In this document: positions 1-9,387 of the stretch, one piece after another
How the letters are laid out: every line of letters begins with the position of its first letter
Position numbering within the stretch: position 1 is the stretch's first letter
Assembly (NCBI RefSeq): GCF_014647595.1
Contig: NZ_BMPM01000004.1
Location: 359,593 to 423,592, forward strand
Source: Paenarthrobacter histidinolovorans
Lineage (GTDB): Bacteria; Actinomycetota; Actinomycetes; Actinomycetales; Micrococcaceae
Direction: 5' to 3'
DNA length: 64,000 nt
The notes under the pieces: model-generated
What the model saw: the letters and a program-made list of their open reading frames with translations, nothing else
Told to the model about the DNA's origin: nothing
Database searches by the model: none
Made by a program: the position numbers and the translations under genes

Positions 1-1
1 C

Positions 2-511
2 GACTCCGCCAACGAACCCGATCCCCGCCGCGCGCTGGAAAACATCCGGGCTACGTACAAGGCAGGCGATACCGACCTCGCATGGACACGCCTGACCAAC
101 TGGCGCATGCAGCTCGCGGCCGTCTTCGACCAAGTGGACGGTGACCCTGTCTCCGCCGTAGCCGTGGAGGGCGCCTCGGACTCCCCCAGCACACTGCTTC
201 TGGCCGCATGGCTGAGCCTGGCCCTGCAGGCCCCCGTCACGATCGTGGCAGACCCGGCAGGCACCGGCATCCGCCGGGTTCGACTCACCCGCGCCAGCGG
301 CGACGTCCAGCTCTTCCGCCCCGGCCTGTCCGTGGCTGAGCTGACCCAACCAGGACAGCCGGCGCAACGCATCACCCTCCCCCGGCGAAGCCTCAAAGAC
401 TGCCTCGCTGAGGAACTCCGCAGGCTCGACCCGGACGAAGTCTTCGGAGAAGTGATTACGATGGGACTGCCACTTACCAGCCAGAGGAGAGTCCAAACCA
501 GTGCACGCTGA
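2..511 (+). CDS. opcA: OpcA, glucose-6-phosphate dehydrogenase assembly protein (5' end missing)
   Basis: The reading frame is open from base 2 and carries the last 169 residues; the start lies before the window. OpcA is the actinobacterial and cyanobacterial partner of glucose-6-phosphate dehydrogenase (Zwf), acting in the oxidative pentose phosphate pathway. I recognise the family from the C-terminal pattern, with a WRMQLAAVFD segment followed by a domain ending in the LRRLDPDEVFGEV stretch, and from the next gene being pgl. The usual actinobacterial order is tkt-tal-(pgi)-zwf-opcA-pgl, so zwf is expected just upstream. The stop codon overlaps the GTG start of pgl by 11 bases, which implies translational coupling. 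Confidence 0.9.
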   Translation, partial: DSANEPDPRRALENIRATYKAGDTDLAWTRLTNWRMQLAAVFDQVDGDPVSAVAVEGASDSPSTLLLAAWLSLALQAPVTIVADPAGTGIRRVRLTRASGDVQLFRPGLSVAELTQPGQPAQRITLPRRSLKDCLAEELRRLDPDEVFGEVITMGLPLTSQRRVQTSAR

Positions 512-1319
512 GCCAAGAGTAAGCATCCACCCAGACTCCAAGGTGTTGATGGCCGCGATCGCGGCCCGACTCATCACCAAGCTAGTGGATGTCCAGGACA
601 AGCACGGCGAGGCCACGGTGGTCCTCACCGGCGGCACAGTGGGGATCGGTACGCTGAAGGCCGTTGCCGACTCCGCCGCAGCTCCGGCCGTGGACTGGTC
701 GCGGGTTAATTTCTGGTGGGGAGACGAAAGGTTCGTTGCCGCTGACAGCGACGACAGGAACACCCGTCAGGCCCACCAGGCCCTGTTGTCCCACCTGCAG
801 GTGGACCCGGCCAGGGTCCACGAACCGGGTTCGGCAGATCAGTTCGCGTCGGCGGACGAAGCTGCGGCCGCCTACGAAGACGAACTCAAGGCGGCTGCGG
901 AGGCTGAACACGCCGCGGACATGTCGGATGACAGGCCCGAACAGCCTGGAAAGCTCCCGCGCTTCGATGTCCTGCTCCTTGGCGTAGGCCCGGATGCGCA
1001 CATCGCCTCCCTCTTTCCGGAGCAGGCGGGTATCCGCGAGAAGAGCCGCACAGTGGTTGGCGTCGAAAACTCGCCCAAGCCCCCGCCGTCGCGTATTTCT
1101 TTGACGCTGCCGGCGATCAATACCGCCCAGGAAATCTGGATGGTGGTGGCGGGCGAGGACAAGGCCGGCGCTGTGGGCCTGGCTTTGGCCGGTGCCAATC
1201 CGGTGCAGGTCCCTGCAGCAGGCCCGGCAGGACGAGCCAGGACTCTCTGGCTCATCGATGAGAACGCGGCCTCACGTGTCCCCCAGCAGCTGGTCCGAAA
1301 GGATCCCGCGGGCGCGTAG
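501..1319 (+). CDS. pgl: 6-phosphogluconolactonase
   Basis: This enzyme hydrolyses 6-phosphogluconolactone to 6-phosphogluconate, the second step of the oxidative pentose phosphate pathway, in the cytosol. The 272-residue protein has the family landmarks in order: GGTVGIG near residues 44-50, NFWWGDERFV near 70-79 and GVGPDAHIASLFP near 161-173, the last holding the catalytic-loop His. The length is normal (about 240-270), with an Ala/Glu-rich insert near 120-150. The GTG start lies inside the end of opcA after an AGAGGAG ribosome-binding sequence. The 3' end overlaps the end of convergent rbpA by 48 bases, and the likely terminator is inside rbpA. Confidence 0.93.
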   Translation: MHAEPRVSIHPDSKVLMAAIAARLITKLVDVQDKHGEATVVLTGGTVGIGTLKAVADSAAAPAVDWSRVNFWWGDERFVAADSDDRNTRQAHQALLSHLQVDPARVHEPGSADQFASADEAAAAYEDELKAAAEAEHAADMSDDRPEQPGKLPRFDVLLLGVGPDAHIASLFPEQAGIREKSRTVVGVENSPKPPPSRISLTLPAINTAQEIWMVVAGEDKAGAVGLALAGANPVQVPAAGPAGRARTLWLIDENAASRVPQQLVRKDPAGA

Positions 1320-1667
1320 CCTTTCCAACGCTCCGGCCAGGACAACTTCAGCGTCCTGGCTGGAGCGTCTTTCTTTAACGTAATCCAGATGGGATTTGAA
1401 GAGTTCGTCTTCAGGACGTGGAGCGGCAGGACGTTCAGGATCCCGTGACGCAGGCATTCCGCATTTGGGGCAATCCCAGGTTTTGGGAATCTGCTCGTCG
1501 GGAAGCTTAAGAAAAACAAGCCGCGTTTCGTGTCCCTTGGCGCACCAGTAGGGAACCCGAATACGCGGCAGTTGCTCGCCCTGGCCGTGGCCACTGTGAT
1601 TTCTGGGTTCAGATCCCTGGGCAACACCCACTCTGGTGCCTCGATAACCTGGCGTGCCATGAACCAT
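1272..1667 (-). CDS. rbpA: RNA polymerase-binding protein RbpA
   Basis: RbpA is an actinobacterial factor that binds RNA polymerase and the group 1/2 sigma factors and stabilises the open promoter complex. The protein has the N-terminal RGTRVG segment, a central zinc-ribbon-like core (WCAKGHETRLVF ... WDCPKCGMPA, with Cys pairs), and the C-terminal sigma-interacting segment HLDYVKERRSSQDAEVVL. I place the start at the ATG at 1667 (131 residues) because AGGGG lies 8 bases upstream; an ATG at 1703 would add 12 residues but has no better signal. The gene is convergent with pgl and overlaps it by 48 bases. Confidence 0.88.
   Translation of the reverse strand: MVHGTPGYRGTRVGVAQGSEPRNHSGHGQGEQLPRIRVPYWCAKGHETRLVFLKLPDEQIPKTWDCPKCGMPASRDPERPAAPRPEDELFKSHLDYVKERRSSQDAEVVLAGALERLRARGILSDQLLGDT
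1328..1376 (+). terminator. Intrinsic terminator of opcA-pgl, located inside the rbpA coding region
   Basis: ACGCTCCGGCCAGGAC (1328-1343) pairs with GTCCTGGCTGGAGCGT (1353-1368): 16 pairs including one G-U wobble in the plus-strand RNA, with a 9-base loop. It is followed by CTTTCTTT. The wobble becomes a C/A mismatch in the minus-strand RNA, so the structure favours termination of the rightward pgl transcript. The whole element is read as codons by the leftward rbpA gene. Confidence 0.7.
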
Positions 1668-1787
1668 TTTCGAACCCCTAGCGACTCGGTGGTCGGCCGT
1701 CACGGCCCTGGAGGCTTTGCAGCCAACAGGGCCAGTCTAATGCGAGGGGCCCGACGGCGGCACTGGTAGTCGGGTGCCGATCCGGAC

Positions 1788-1823
1788 AAAAAAACAGGGA
1801 GGCTCCCGTAAAGGAACCTCCCC
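1788..1823 (-). terminator. Rho-independent terminator after secG
   Basis: On the minus strand GGGAGG (1822-1817) pairs with CCTCCC (1802-1797), with further pairing inside the loop, and is followed by TGTTTTTTT at 1796-1788. It lies 13 bases after the secG stop and ends the gap-pgk-tpiA-secG transcript before rbpA. Confidence 0.85.
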
Positions 1824-1835
1824 ATCCGGTGGCTG

Positions 1836-2093
1836 CTAGGAGTCGCCACCCGAAGTGAAGCGCATGATGAGCCCCAACCCGATGATGACGACGCCCCAGG
1901 TGACACCAAGAATGATGGTGAAGCGGTTCAGGTTGCGCTCGGCAACGCCTGAGGAGCTCAACCCCGAGCTCATTCCGCCACCGAACATGTCGGACAAACC
2001 GCCACCACGTCCCTTGTGCAGGAGAATGAGCAGCGTCAGCAGAAGGCTGGTGATAGCCAGCAGGATCTGCAGGATGACTTGAAGAACGTCCAC
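1836..2093 (-). CDS. secG: Preprotein translocase subunit SecG
   Basis: SecG is the small accessory subunit of the SecYEG protein-export channel in the cytoplasmic membrane. The 85-residue protein has the family plan: a first membrane helix (about residues 4-24), a cytoplasmic loop with HKGRGGGLSDMFGG, a Ser/Gly-rich stretch, the NLNRFT segment, and a second helix (about 58-77). It is the last gene of the glycolytic cluster, 36 bases after tpiA, an arrangement common in actinobacteria and firmicutes. A strong terminator follows. Confidence 0.93.
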   Translation of the reverse strand: MDVLQVILQILLAITSLLLTLLILLHKGRGGGLSDMFGGGMSSGLSSSGVAERNLNRFTIILGVTWGVVIIGLGLIMRFTSGGDS

Positions 2094-2129
2094 GACGGCC
2101 TTTCGAAGAAGCGGAAAACGGGAGCCGGA

Positions 2130-2945
2130 CTAGTCCGTGACGAGGTGGCTCTCGAACCTGACAATGTTAGCAAATTCTGCAGGGTCCAGGCTGGCGCCAC
2201 CCACAAGCAGACCATCAACATCGCTTTCAGCCATAATGGCGGCGGCGTTGTTGGCCTTGACGGAGCCCCCGTAGAGCAGGCGGGTCTTGGCTGCGACAGC
2301 GTCATCGAAAAGCACTGCGAGTTCTGCACGGATGGCGGCGCACATTTCCTGGGCATCCTCGGGGCCGGCGACCTCACCGGTTCCAATGGCCCAGACGGGT
2401 TCGTACGCCACGACAAGTTCCGCTGCTTGCTCGGCGGTGAGGCCATCAACACCGGCCCGCAGCTGCGCAAGAGTGTGCTCGACGTGGGTGCCTGCCTGGC
2501 GGATTTCCAGCCCTTCACCCACGCAGAGGACGGGAGTGACCTCGTGGCGGAAGGCAGCCTTGACCTTGGCGTTGAGAACCTCATCCGATTCGTTGTGGAT
2601 GGTCCGACGCTCGCTGTGGCCAACCAGGACATAGGAGCATCCCAGTTTGTTCAGGAACTGGCCCGAGATGTCACCCGTGTAGGCTCCCGAGTCGAACTGC
2701 GAAAGATCCTGGCCGCCGTAGACGACGTCGAGTTCGTCGCCCTGGACAAGCGTCTGGACGCCACGCAGATCGGTGAACGGAGGGAACACGGCGACCTCAA
2801 CACGGTTGTAGTCGTGCTTGGCGTCGGAGAGGGTCCACGCGAGCTTCTGCAGCAAGGTGATGCCCTGCACGTGGTCCATGTTCATCTTCCAGTTACCGGC
2901 GATGAAGGGCTTACGGACAAAGTTTCCGTTGGCGGAGGTAGTCAC
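2130..2945 (-). CDS. tpiA: Triosephosphate isomerase
   Basis: The enzyme interconverts dihydroxyacetone phosphate and glyceraldehyde 3-phosphate. The 271-residue TIM barrel has all catalytic landmarks: GNWKMN with Lys20, the GHSERR motif with His110, [11 protein letters not shown] with Glu182 (residues 180-190), and the phosphate-binding YGGSV (225-229) and LLVGGASL (about 246-253). The GTG start is preceded by GGAG at 5-6 bases. It is the third gene of gap-pgk-tpiA-secG and is separated from pgk by 77 bases holding a very stable hairpin, so its expression may be tuned separately. Confidence 0.97.
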   Translation of the reverse strand: MTTSANGNFVRKPFIAGNWKMNMDHVQGITLLQKLAWTLSDAKHDYNRVEVAVFPPFTDLRGVQTLVQGDELDVVYGGQDLSQFDSGAYTGDISGQFLNKLGCSYVLVGHSERRTIHNESDEVLNAKVKAAFRHEVTPVLCVGEGLEIRQAGTHVEHTLAQLRAGVDGLTAEQAAELVVAYEPVWAIGTGEVAGPEDAQEMCAAIRAELAVLFDDAVAAKTRLLYGGSVKANNAAAIMAESDVDGLLVGGASLDPAEFANIVRFESHLVTD

Positions 2946-2978
2946 ATGTACTCCAAAAGAATGCGTTGGGATGTGGAA

Positions 2979-3012
2979 CGGCCGGCAGGACGCAGTGGCG
3001 TCCTGCCGGCCG
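2979..3012 (-). other. Perfect 15-bp hairpin between pgk and tpiA
   Basis: CGGCCGGCAGGACGC (2979-2993) and GCGTCCTGCCGGCCG (2998-3012) form a perfect 15-base stem with a four-base loop. No U-tract follows in the leftward transcript (TTCCACATCC instead), so it is not a standard rho-independent terminator. It sits 10 bases after the pgk stop codon and 33 bases before the tpiA start. It could be an attenuator, an RNA-processing or stability element, or a dispersed palindromic repeat. Confidence 0.75.
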
Positions 3013-3022
3013 GTTTGATGCT

Positions 3023-4249
3023 TTAGCGGTCCAGGACGCTCAAACCGGGAAGTTCCTTGCCTTCAAGGTATTCCAGGCTGGCGCCACCACCTGTGGAGAT
3101 GTGGCCGAACTGCGAATCCTCGAACCCGAGGGTACGGACGGCGGCAGCGGAGTCGCCGCCACCGACCACAGTGAAGGCCACGGTGTCCGTCAGTGCCTGG
3201 GCGATGGCCCGGGTGCCGTTGGCGAACGCTTCGAATTCGAAAACGCCCATGGGGCCGTTCCAGAAGACGGTCTTGGCGCCCTCAATCTGCGCGGCGAAAG
3301 CCGACGCTGATTCGGGTCCAATATCCAGGCCTATGCCGGACGCGCCGAAGGCGCTCTCCTCGATGGCATCTGCCTTGACGACCTCATGCTCGGCATCCGC
3401 TGCGAAGCGGCTGGCCACAACAACGTCCGTGGGAATAACGAAAGAGGTTCCTGCGTCGGCCGCACGCTTGAGGTAATCCTGGACAACCGGAATCTGGTCT
3501 TCTTCGAGGAGGCTGCCGGCCACCTTGTGCCCTGCTGCTGCAAGGAAGGTGAAAAGCATGCCGCCGCCCACAAGAATCGTGTCGGCCTTGCCCAGCAGGT
3601 TCTCGATGACAGCGAGCTTGTCGGAAACCTTGGACCCACCAAGAACCACGACATACGGGCGCTGGGTATCAGTGGTCAGTTTCCGGAGGACCTCCACCTC
3701 AGTATGGACAAGGTCCCCGAGGTAGGACGGAAGCCGCGTGGCGACGTCGTAGACACTGGCGTGCTTACGGTGGACTGCACCGAAAGCATCGTCCACGAAC
3801 GCTCCATTGCTGCCCGTGAGGGCAACCAGCTCATCGGCAAAGGCGCCGCGTTCGGCGTCGTCCTTGCTGGTCTCCCGGGCGTCAAAGCGGACGTTCTCCA
3901 GAACCAGTGCTTCACCGTCCTGCAGTGCAGCGGCATGCTCCTTGGCGGAGTCGCCGACTGTATCCGCGGCCAGCTGGACCTTGAAGTCCGCGAGTTCGGC
4001 AAGGCGATCCACTGCGGGCTTCAATGAGTACTTGGCTTCAGGTGCGCCCTTGGGGCGTCCGAGGTGGGCTGTCACGAGCACACGGGCACCGGCGTCCGAG
4101 AGCTTCTTGAGGACCGGGAGGGAGGCCTTGATGCGGCCGTCGTCGGTCACTGTAGAGCCGTCGAGCGGCACATTCAGGTCACTTCTGACCAGAATGTACC
4201 GCCCGCGGACACCTTCAGCGATGAGTTCGTTGAGGGTGTGAGATGTCAT
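3023..4249 (-). CDS. pgk: Phosphoglycerate kinase
   Basis: The enzyme transfers phosphate from 1,3-bisphosphoglycerate to ADP in the first ATP-yielding step of glycolysis. The 408-residue protein has the signature RSDLNVP (residues 22-28), HLGRPKG (62-68), the hinge region with [12 protein letters not shown], and the C-terminal nucleotide-binding [11 protein letters not shown] segment. Length is typical of bacterial monomers. It starts 9 bases after the gap stop codon, so the two are cotranscribed. Confidence 0.97.
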   Translation of the reverse strand: MTSHTLNELIAEGVRGRYILVRSDLNVPLDGSTVTDDGRIKASLPVLKKLSDAGARVLVTAHLGRPKGAPEAKYSLKPAVDRLAELADFKVQLAADTVGDSAKEHAAALQDGEALVLENVRFDARETSKDDAERGAFADELVALTGSNGAFVDDAFGAVHRKHASVYDVATRLPSYLGDLVHTEVEVLRKLTTDTQRPYVVVLGGSKVSDKLAVIENLLGKADTILVGGGMLFTFLAAAGHKVAGSLLEEDQIPVVQDYLKRAADAGTSFVIPTDVVVASRFAADAEHEVVKADAIEESAFGASGIGLDIGPESASAFAAQIEGAKTVFWNGPMGVFEFEAFANGTRAIAQALTDTVAFTVVGGGDSAAAVRTLGFEDSQFGHISTGGGASLEYLEGKELPGLSVLDR

Positions 4250-4258
4250 GTGTCTACC

Positions 4259-5275
<1,017 letters not shown>

Positions 5276-5441
5276 TCAATCTCCTTGGTGCTCTTGCAAG
5301 CACGCCTAGTGAGTCGGATCAAAAATTTCCAACTAACAGACCCCGCACGTCGTTGGGCAGAGGTGATTATCAGATCGGAGGGCGACCAGCCACGTTGCTG
5401 AAGGCTAACCGCCTTCCGTGATCCATCTTACGTTTAATTGA

Positions 5442-5469
5442 GCCTGCCCCCGCAACTGCGGAGGCAGGC
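5442..5469 (-). terminator. Hairpin downstream of sodA
   Basis: GCCTGCC and GGCAGGC plus an inner CCGC/GCGG form an 11-pair stem with one mismatch and an AACT loop. It lies about 70 bases after the sodA stop codon. The leftward transcript continues into CAATTAAAC, a weak U-tract, whereas the rightward strand has CTTTT, so directionality is uncertain. It separates sodA from the gap operon. Confidence 0.55.
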
Positions 5470-5540
5470 TTTTCAGCATTTCGCCCCAATTCACGCCAAA
5501 AGTGACTTTTGTTACATCGGCGTGAACCGGAGCTCACCAG

Positions 5541-6164
5541 CTACAGGACGATGAGGCCCGTGGCGTTGGTGCGTGCTGCTTCGAAGCGCTTGGCGACATC
5601 GGCCCAGTTGGCGATGTTCCAGAATGCCTTGACGTAGTCAGCCTTGACGTTGACGTAGTCCAGGTAGAAGGCGTGCTCCCACATGTCCAGCATCAGCAGC
5701 GGGGTGGTGCCAACAGCTACGTTGCCCTGCTGGTCGTAGAGCTGCTCAATAAGCAGGTTTCCACCGATGGGCTCGTAGGCCAGGAAGGCCCAGCCGGAGC
5801 CCTGCAGGCCCAGCGCGGCAGCGGTGAACTGGGCGCGGAAAGCATCGAACGAGCCGAAGGCGTCGTCGATGGCGGCAGCCAGCTCACCCTCGGGCTTGTC
5901 GCCGCCATCCGGGGAGATGTTGTTCCAGAACACGGAGTGGTTGATGTGGCCGCCGGTGTGGAACGCGAGGTCCTTGGAGAGGCGGTTGATGTTGGCGAAG
6001 TCACCCTTGTCGCGGGCTTCCGCGAGCTGGGCGAGGGCGTTGTTGGCGCCTGCAACGTAGGCAGCGTGGTGCTTGCTGTGGTGCAGCTCCATGATCTTCG
6101 CCGAAATGTGCGGCTCAAGTGCTGCGTAGTCGTAGCCGAGCTCGGGCAGAACGTACTCTGTCAC
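5541..6164 (-). CDS. sodA: Superoxide dismutase, Mn/Fe family
   Basis: The enzyme dismutates superoxide to peroxide and oxygen. With a GTG start at 6164 it has 207 residues and all four metal ligands: His28 in MELHHSKHH, His76 in [10 protein letters not shown], Asp160 and His164 in [12 protein letters not shown] chose this start because GGAGG lies 6 bases upstream; an ATG 12 bases earlier would place that ribosome-binding sequence inside the gene. Residues such as GGNLL point to the manganese type, but the metal cannot be fixed by eye. It appears to be transcribed alone. Confidence 0.95.
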   Translation of the reverse strand: MTEYVLPELGYDYAALEPHISAKIMELHHSKHHAAYVAGANNALAQLAEARDKGDFANINRLSKDLAFHTGGHINHSVFWNNISPDGGDKPEGELAAAIDDAFGSFDAFRAQFTAAALGLQGSGWAFLAYEPIGGNLLIEQLYDQQGNVAVGTTPLLMLDMWEHAFYLDYVNVKADYVKAFWNIANWADVAKRFEAARTNATGLIVL

Positions 6165-6339
6165 GAAATCCTCCAATGTAGTGGACTAACGTCCGGTTTG
6201 GTAACTCTCGTTATGTTCATCCGACCGGCGGACCAGCCGGAAATCCTTGGGGAAGATAACTGCTCTTGCCTCCACCGGGGTCAACCAGCAGTTGCCTCGC
6301 AGTATTTCCTCCACACTTTCCCGATTCTATGGGTGCTTA

Positions 6340-7320
6340 CTACTCGTCCATCATTTCGGGAGTCACATTTGCCTCAGTCCCGGGAATTCCGAGGTCCAAA
6401 GCACGCTTGTCGGCCATGGCCAGAAGACGGCGGATGCGCCCCGCAATGGCGTCCTTGGTCATCGGCGGGTCCGCAAGCCGGCCCAGTTCATCCAGGCTGG
6501 CCTGCTTGTGGGCTACGCGCAGCTCCCCCGCGTACTTAAGGTGGTCCGGGACGTCGTCGCCCAGAATCTCAAGGGCCCGGTCCACCCTGGCGCCGGCCGC
6601 CACGGCGGCCTGGGCCGAGCGGCGCAGGTTGGCGTCGTCAAAGTTGGCCAGCCTGTTGGCGGTGGCCCGCACTTCCTTCCGCATCCGGCGTTCCTCCCAG
6701 ACCATGAGGGCATCATGGGCCCCCATTCTGGTCAGCAGGGCAGCGATGGTGTCTCCGTCGCGGATGACCACCCGGTCCACGCCGCGTACTTCGCGTGCCT
6801 TCGCCTGGATGCCCAGACGGCGGGCAGCGCCCACCAGCGCAAGCGCGGACTCGGGGCCCGGGCACGTCACTTCCAGGGACGAGGACCGCCCCGGTTCGGT
6901 GAGGGAACCGTGGGCAAGGAAGGCTCCGCGCCACACTGCCTCAGCGTCAGCGGCTGAACCGTTGACTACCACTGACGGAAGGCCACGCACAGGCCGTCCA
7001 CGCCCATCCAGGAGGCCTGTCTGACGCGCCAAAGCCTCCCCGTCACGCACCACGCGGACTACGTAGCGGCTACCGCGCCGCAAACCGCCCCCGGACACCA
7101 CGATGATTTCGCTCTGGTGCCCGTAGACCTCTGCGATCGCGGCGCGCAGGCGCCGTGCCGTCGAAGCGAGGTCGACCTCAGCCTCAATAACGATCCGGCC
7201 GGAGATGATGTGCAGGCCGCCGGCGAAGCGCAGCATTGCCGAGACTTCAGCCTTGCGGACCGAAGATTTCTTGATGTCCAGCCGGGACAGTTCGTCCTTG
7301 ACCGACGCAGTAAGTGCCAT
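6340..7320 (-). CDS. whiA: WhiA, DNA-binding regulator
   Basis: WhiA is a conserved Gram-positive DNA-binding protein that controls sporulation septation with WhiB in Streptomyces and affects cell division elsewhere. The 326-residue protein has an N-terminal domain related to LAGLIDADG endonucleases (roughly residues 20-220, starting VKDELSRLD) and a C-terminal helix-turn-helix (about 270-310, with [19 protein letters not shown]). It is the last gene of uvrC-rapZ-yvcK-whiA and starts 9 bases after the yvcK stop. This organism is a non-sporulating type, so a role in division or general control is more likely. Confidence 0.95.
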   Translation of the reverse strand: MALTASVKDELSRLDIKKSSVRKAEVSAMLRFAGGLHIISGRIVIEAEVDLASTARRLRAAIAEVYGHQSEIIVVSGGGLRRGSRYVVRVVRDGEALARQTGLLDGRGRPVRGLPSVVVNGSAADAEAVWRGAFLAHGSLTEPGRSSSLEVTCPGPESALALVGAARRLGIQAKAREVRGVDRVVIRDGDTIAALLTRMGAHDALMVWEERRMRKEVRATANRLANFDDANLRRSAQAAVAAGARVDRALEILGDDVPDHLKYAGELRVAHKQASLDELGRLADPPMTKDAIAGRIRRLLAMADKRALDLGIPGTEANVTPEMMDE

Positions 7321-7329
7321 CGCGTATTC

Positions 7330-8349
7330 CTAACTGTTCCCGAAAATATCGTGGTAAGCCGCTGCCAGCAGCAATGGGTCATGGACTGGGCGGCGCCTCG
7401 ACGCCCCTACTCTACCCAACACCACTTCGGCCCCAATCATCCCGGCAGCCTTTTCAAATGCCTTGAGGTCCTGGATTGCGGCAGGGTCGGCAAGCACCAC
7501 GTCCACGCTGAACTCCGGAGCGTAGCGTCGAAGGACGTCCAGGTGGTCTGCGGCAGTCATGCCGGAGGTCTCCTTGGTCTCCACGTCCAGGTTCATGGTC
7601 AGGCAGCGTTTGGCCGCAGTATCACCGAGCGCCTGCCGCAGCTCGGGAAGCAGCAAGTGGGGCAACACAGAGGTGTACCAGGAACCGGGTCCAAGGATGA
7701 CCCAGTCGGCGAGTTCGATCGCTGTGAGTGCTTCCGTGCAGGCCGGGGCGTCCTCGGGAAAGAGCTTGACCTCTTCGAGTTTGCCCGCGACGGCGCACTT
7801 CGCTTGCCCGCGCACAGTCTGCAGCTCGTGGCTGCCGTCGGGAAGCTCCTTGCGCGCCTTTCCCTCGATGGTCAACGGAATGCTGGACATCGGAAGCACC
7901 TGGCCGCGGGCGCCCAGAAGCGCCCCGGCCCATTTGAGGCCCGCGACGGTATCCCCCAGGAGTTCCCAGAGCGTAACGATGAGGAGGTTGCCCATGGCGT
8001 GGTTATCCAACGAGCCGCCCTTGGTCTTGCCGCCGGCGTCGAAACGATGCTGCATGACATCGCGCCAGGTGCGGCCCCAGTCGGTGTCGTCGCAGAGGGC
8101 GCTTAGCGCCATCCGCAGGTCCCCGGGCGGGAGGACACCGTACTCCTCACGCAGACGCCCGGACGATCCGCCGTCGTCTGCCACTGTGACAATGGCAGTC
8201 AGTTCCGAGGTGAGCAGCCGCAGGGCCGAAAGCGACGCCGCCAGACCGTGCCCGCCACCAAGAGCCACGACGGACGGGCTCTTGTTCTGCTGGCTGCCGG
8301 GCACTCCCTTGGGCGGAATCAGGGGCAGTGGGCCCGTCAGGACACCCAC
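7330..8349 (-). CDS. YvcK/CofD-like protein (gluconeogenesis factor family)
   Basis: YvcK-family proteins bind UDP-sugars and affect cell-wall homeostasis and growth on gluconeogenic carbon sources; the fold is related to the F420 enzyme CofD. The 339-residue protein has ALGGGHGLAASL near residues 29-40 and the VADDGGSSGRLR motif near 57-67, then a Rossmann-like core with NLLIVTLWELLGD and ILGPGSWYTSVLP. The GTG start overlaps the rapZ stop by one base (TAGTG), showing coupling within rapZ-yvcK-whiA. The first 24 residues look like a poorly conserved extension. Confidence 0.92.
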   Translation of the reverse strand: MGVLTGPLPLIPPKGVPGSQQNKSPSVVALGGGHGLAASLSALRLLTSELTAIVTVADDGGSSGRLREEYGVLPPGDLRMALSALCDDTDWGRTWRDVMQHRFDAGGKTKGGSLDNHAMGNLLIVTLWELLGDTVAGLKWAGALLGARGQVLPMSSIPLTIEGKARKELPDGSHELQTVRGQAKCAVAGKLEEVKLFPEDAPACTEALTAIELADWVILGPGSWYTSVLPHLLLPELRQALGDTAAKRCLTMNLDVETKETSGMTAADHLDVLRRYAPEFSVDVVLADPAAIQDLKAFEKAAGMIGAEVVLGRVGASRRRPVHDPLLLAAAYHDIFGNS

Positions 8350-9272
8350 TACTCACGTCCCAGGTCGCGGTGGGTGGTGGTGACAGTCACGCGCGGAAAT
8401 TGGGCCAGGCGCTTGGAAAGCTCGACGGCGACAGCCACCGAACGGTGCTTTCCTCCGGTGCAGCCAACGGCCAAGGTGGCGTAGTGCTTGTTCTCCTGGC
8501 GGTAGCCGTCAAGGACAGGCTCCAGTGCCCGGACATACCGGTCCACGAATTCCTGCACACCCTCCGCACCGAGCACGTAGTCGCTCACGTCCTCGTCAAG
8601 GCCGGTGTGGGGACGGAGCTGGGGAACCCAATGGGGATTGGGAATGAAGCGGGCATCGGCCACGAAGTTTGCGTCGACGGGCAGTCCGTATTTGAAACCG
8701 AAACTCATGACGTTGAGCCGAAGGGTTACCGGTCCCGTGTCGCTGAAAAGTTCCGTGATCGCGGTCGCCAGGCCGTGGACGTTGAACTCGGAGGTGTCCA
8801 GTACGACGTCGGCGTGCTCGCGCAGTTCCCGCAGGACCTCACGCTCGATGCCGATCCCGTCGAGGATGCGCCCGCCGCCCTGCAGCGGGTGCGGGCGCCT
8901 GCCCTGCTCAAACCGGCGGACGAGAACGTCGTCATTGGCATCGAGGAAAAGTACGCGGAAAGTAATCCCGCTGGCGCTCAAGGCGCCCAGGGCCGTCTGG
9001 ATGTCCGTGAAGAGATCCTTGCTCCGGACATCCACCACCACCGCCAGTTTGGGAATGGACTTGGGGGCGTGAGAGACGATCTCAGCCAAGGTGCCCAGCA
9101 TCTGCGGAGGCAGGTTGTCCACCACGTACCAGCCGTGGTCCTCAAGGGCATCGGAGGCAGTGCTGCGCCCCGCTCCCGACATGCCGGTGACGACCAAAAG
9201 CTCCGCCTCCGGTGGCTTGACTGGCGTCAGGCCGTCCTGCTCCGTGCCGGACCCAGCCATTGCCTCATCCAT
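8349..9272 (-). CDS. rapZ: RapZ, RNase adapter / nucleotide-binding protein
   Basis: RapZ binds nucleotides and, in enterobacteria, small RNAs, controlling glucosamine-6-phosphate synthase. In actinobacteria its target is not established. From the ATG at 9272 the protein has about 307 residues with a Walker [10 protein letters not shown] at 30-38, [11 protein letters not shown] in the middle, and the C-terminal [17 protein letters not shown] segment that is the family hallmark. The frame stays open upstream to 9374, but the extra 34 residues are Arg-rich and unlike the family, and a purine-rich GGGGA precedes 9272. The stop codon overlaps the yvcK start. Confidence 0.93.
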   Translation of the reverse strand: MDEAMAGSGTEQDGLTPVKPPEAELLVVTGMSGAGRSTASDALEDHGWYVVDNLPPQMLGTLAEIVSHAPKSIPKLAVVVDVRSKDLFTDIQTALGALSASGITFRVLFLDANDDVLVRRFEQGRRPHPLQGGGRILDGIGIEREVLRELREHADVVLDTSEFNVHGLATAITELFSDTGPVTLRLNVMSFGFKYGLPVDANFVADARFIPNPHWVPQLRPHTGLDEDVSDYVLGAEGVQEFVDRYVRALEPVLDGYRQENKHYATLAVGCTGGKHRSVAVAVELSKRLAQFPRVTVTTTHRDLGRE

Positions 9273-9387
9273 CAGTTGTCCCCGTTTCCTCGGAAGTGTC
9301 ATAGCTGCCTGTGCCACCCGCCGGACACGGCGGAGCACCCTTGGCCGCAACACCGTAGTTGCCGCAGCGGCCAAGTTCTTACCCTAG

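Noticed and set aside
1668..1703. Longer rbpA start at 1703
   Set aside because: The 1667 ATG has AGGGG at good spacing and gives the usual RbpA N-terminus.
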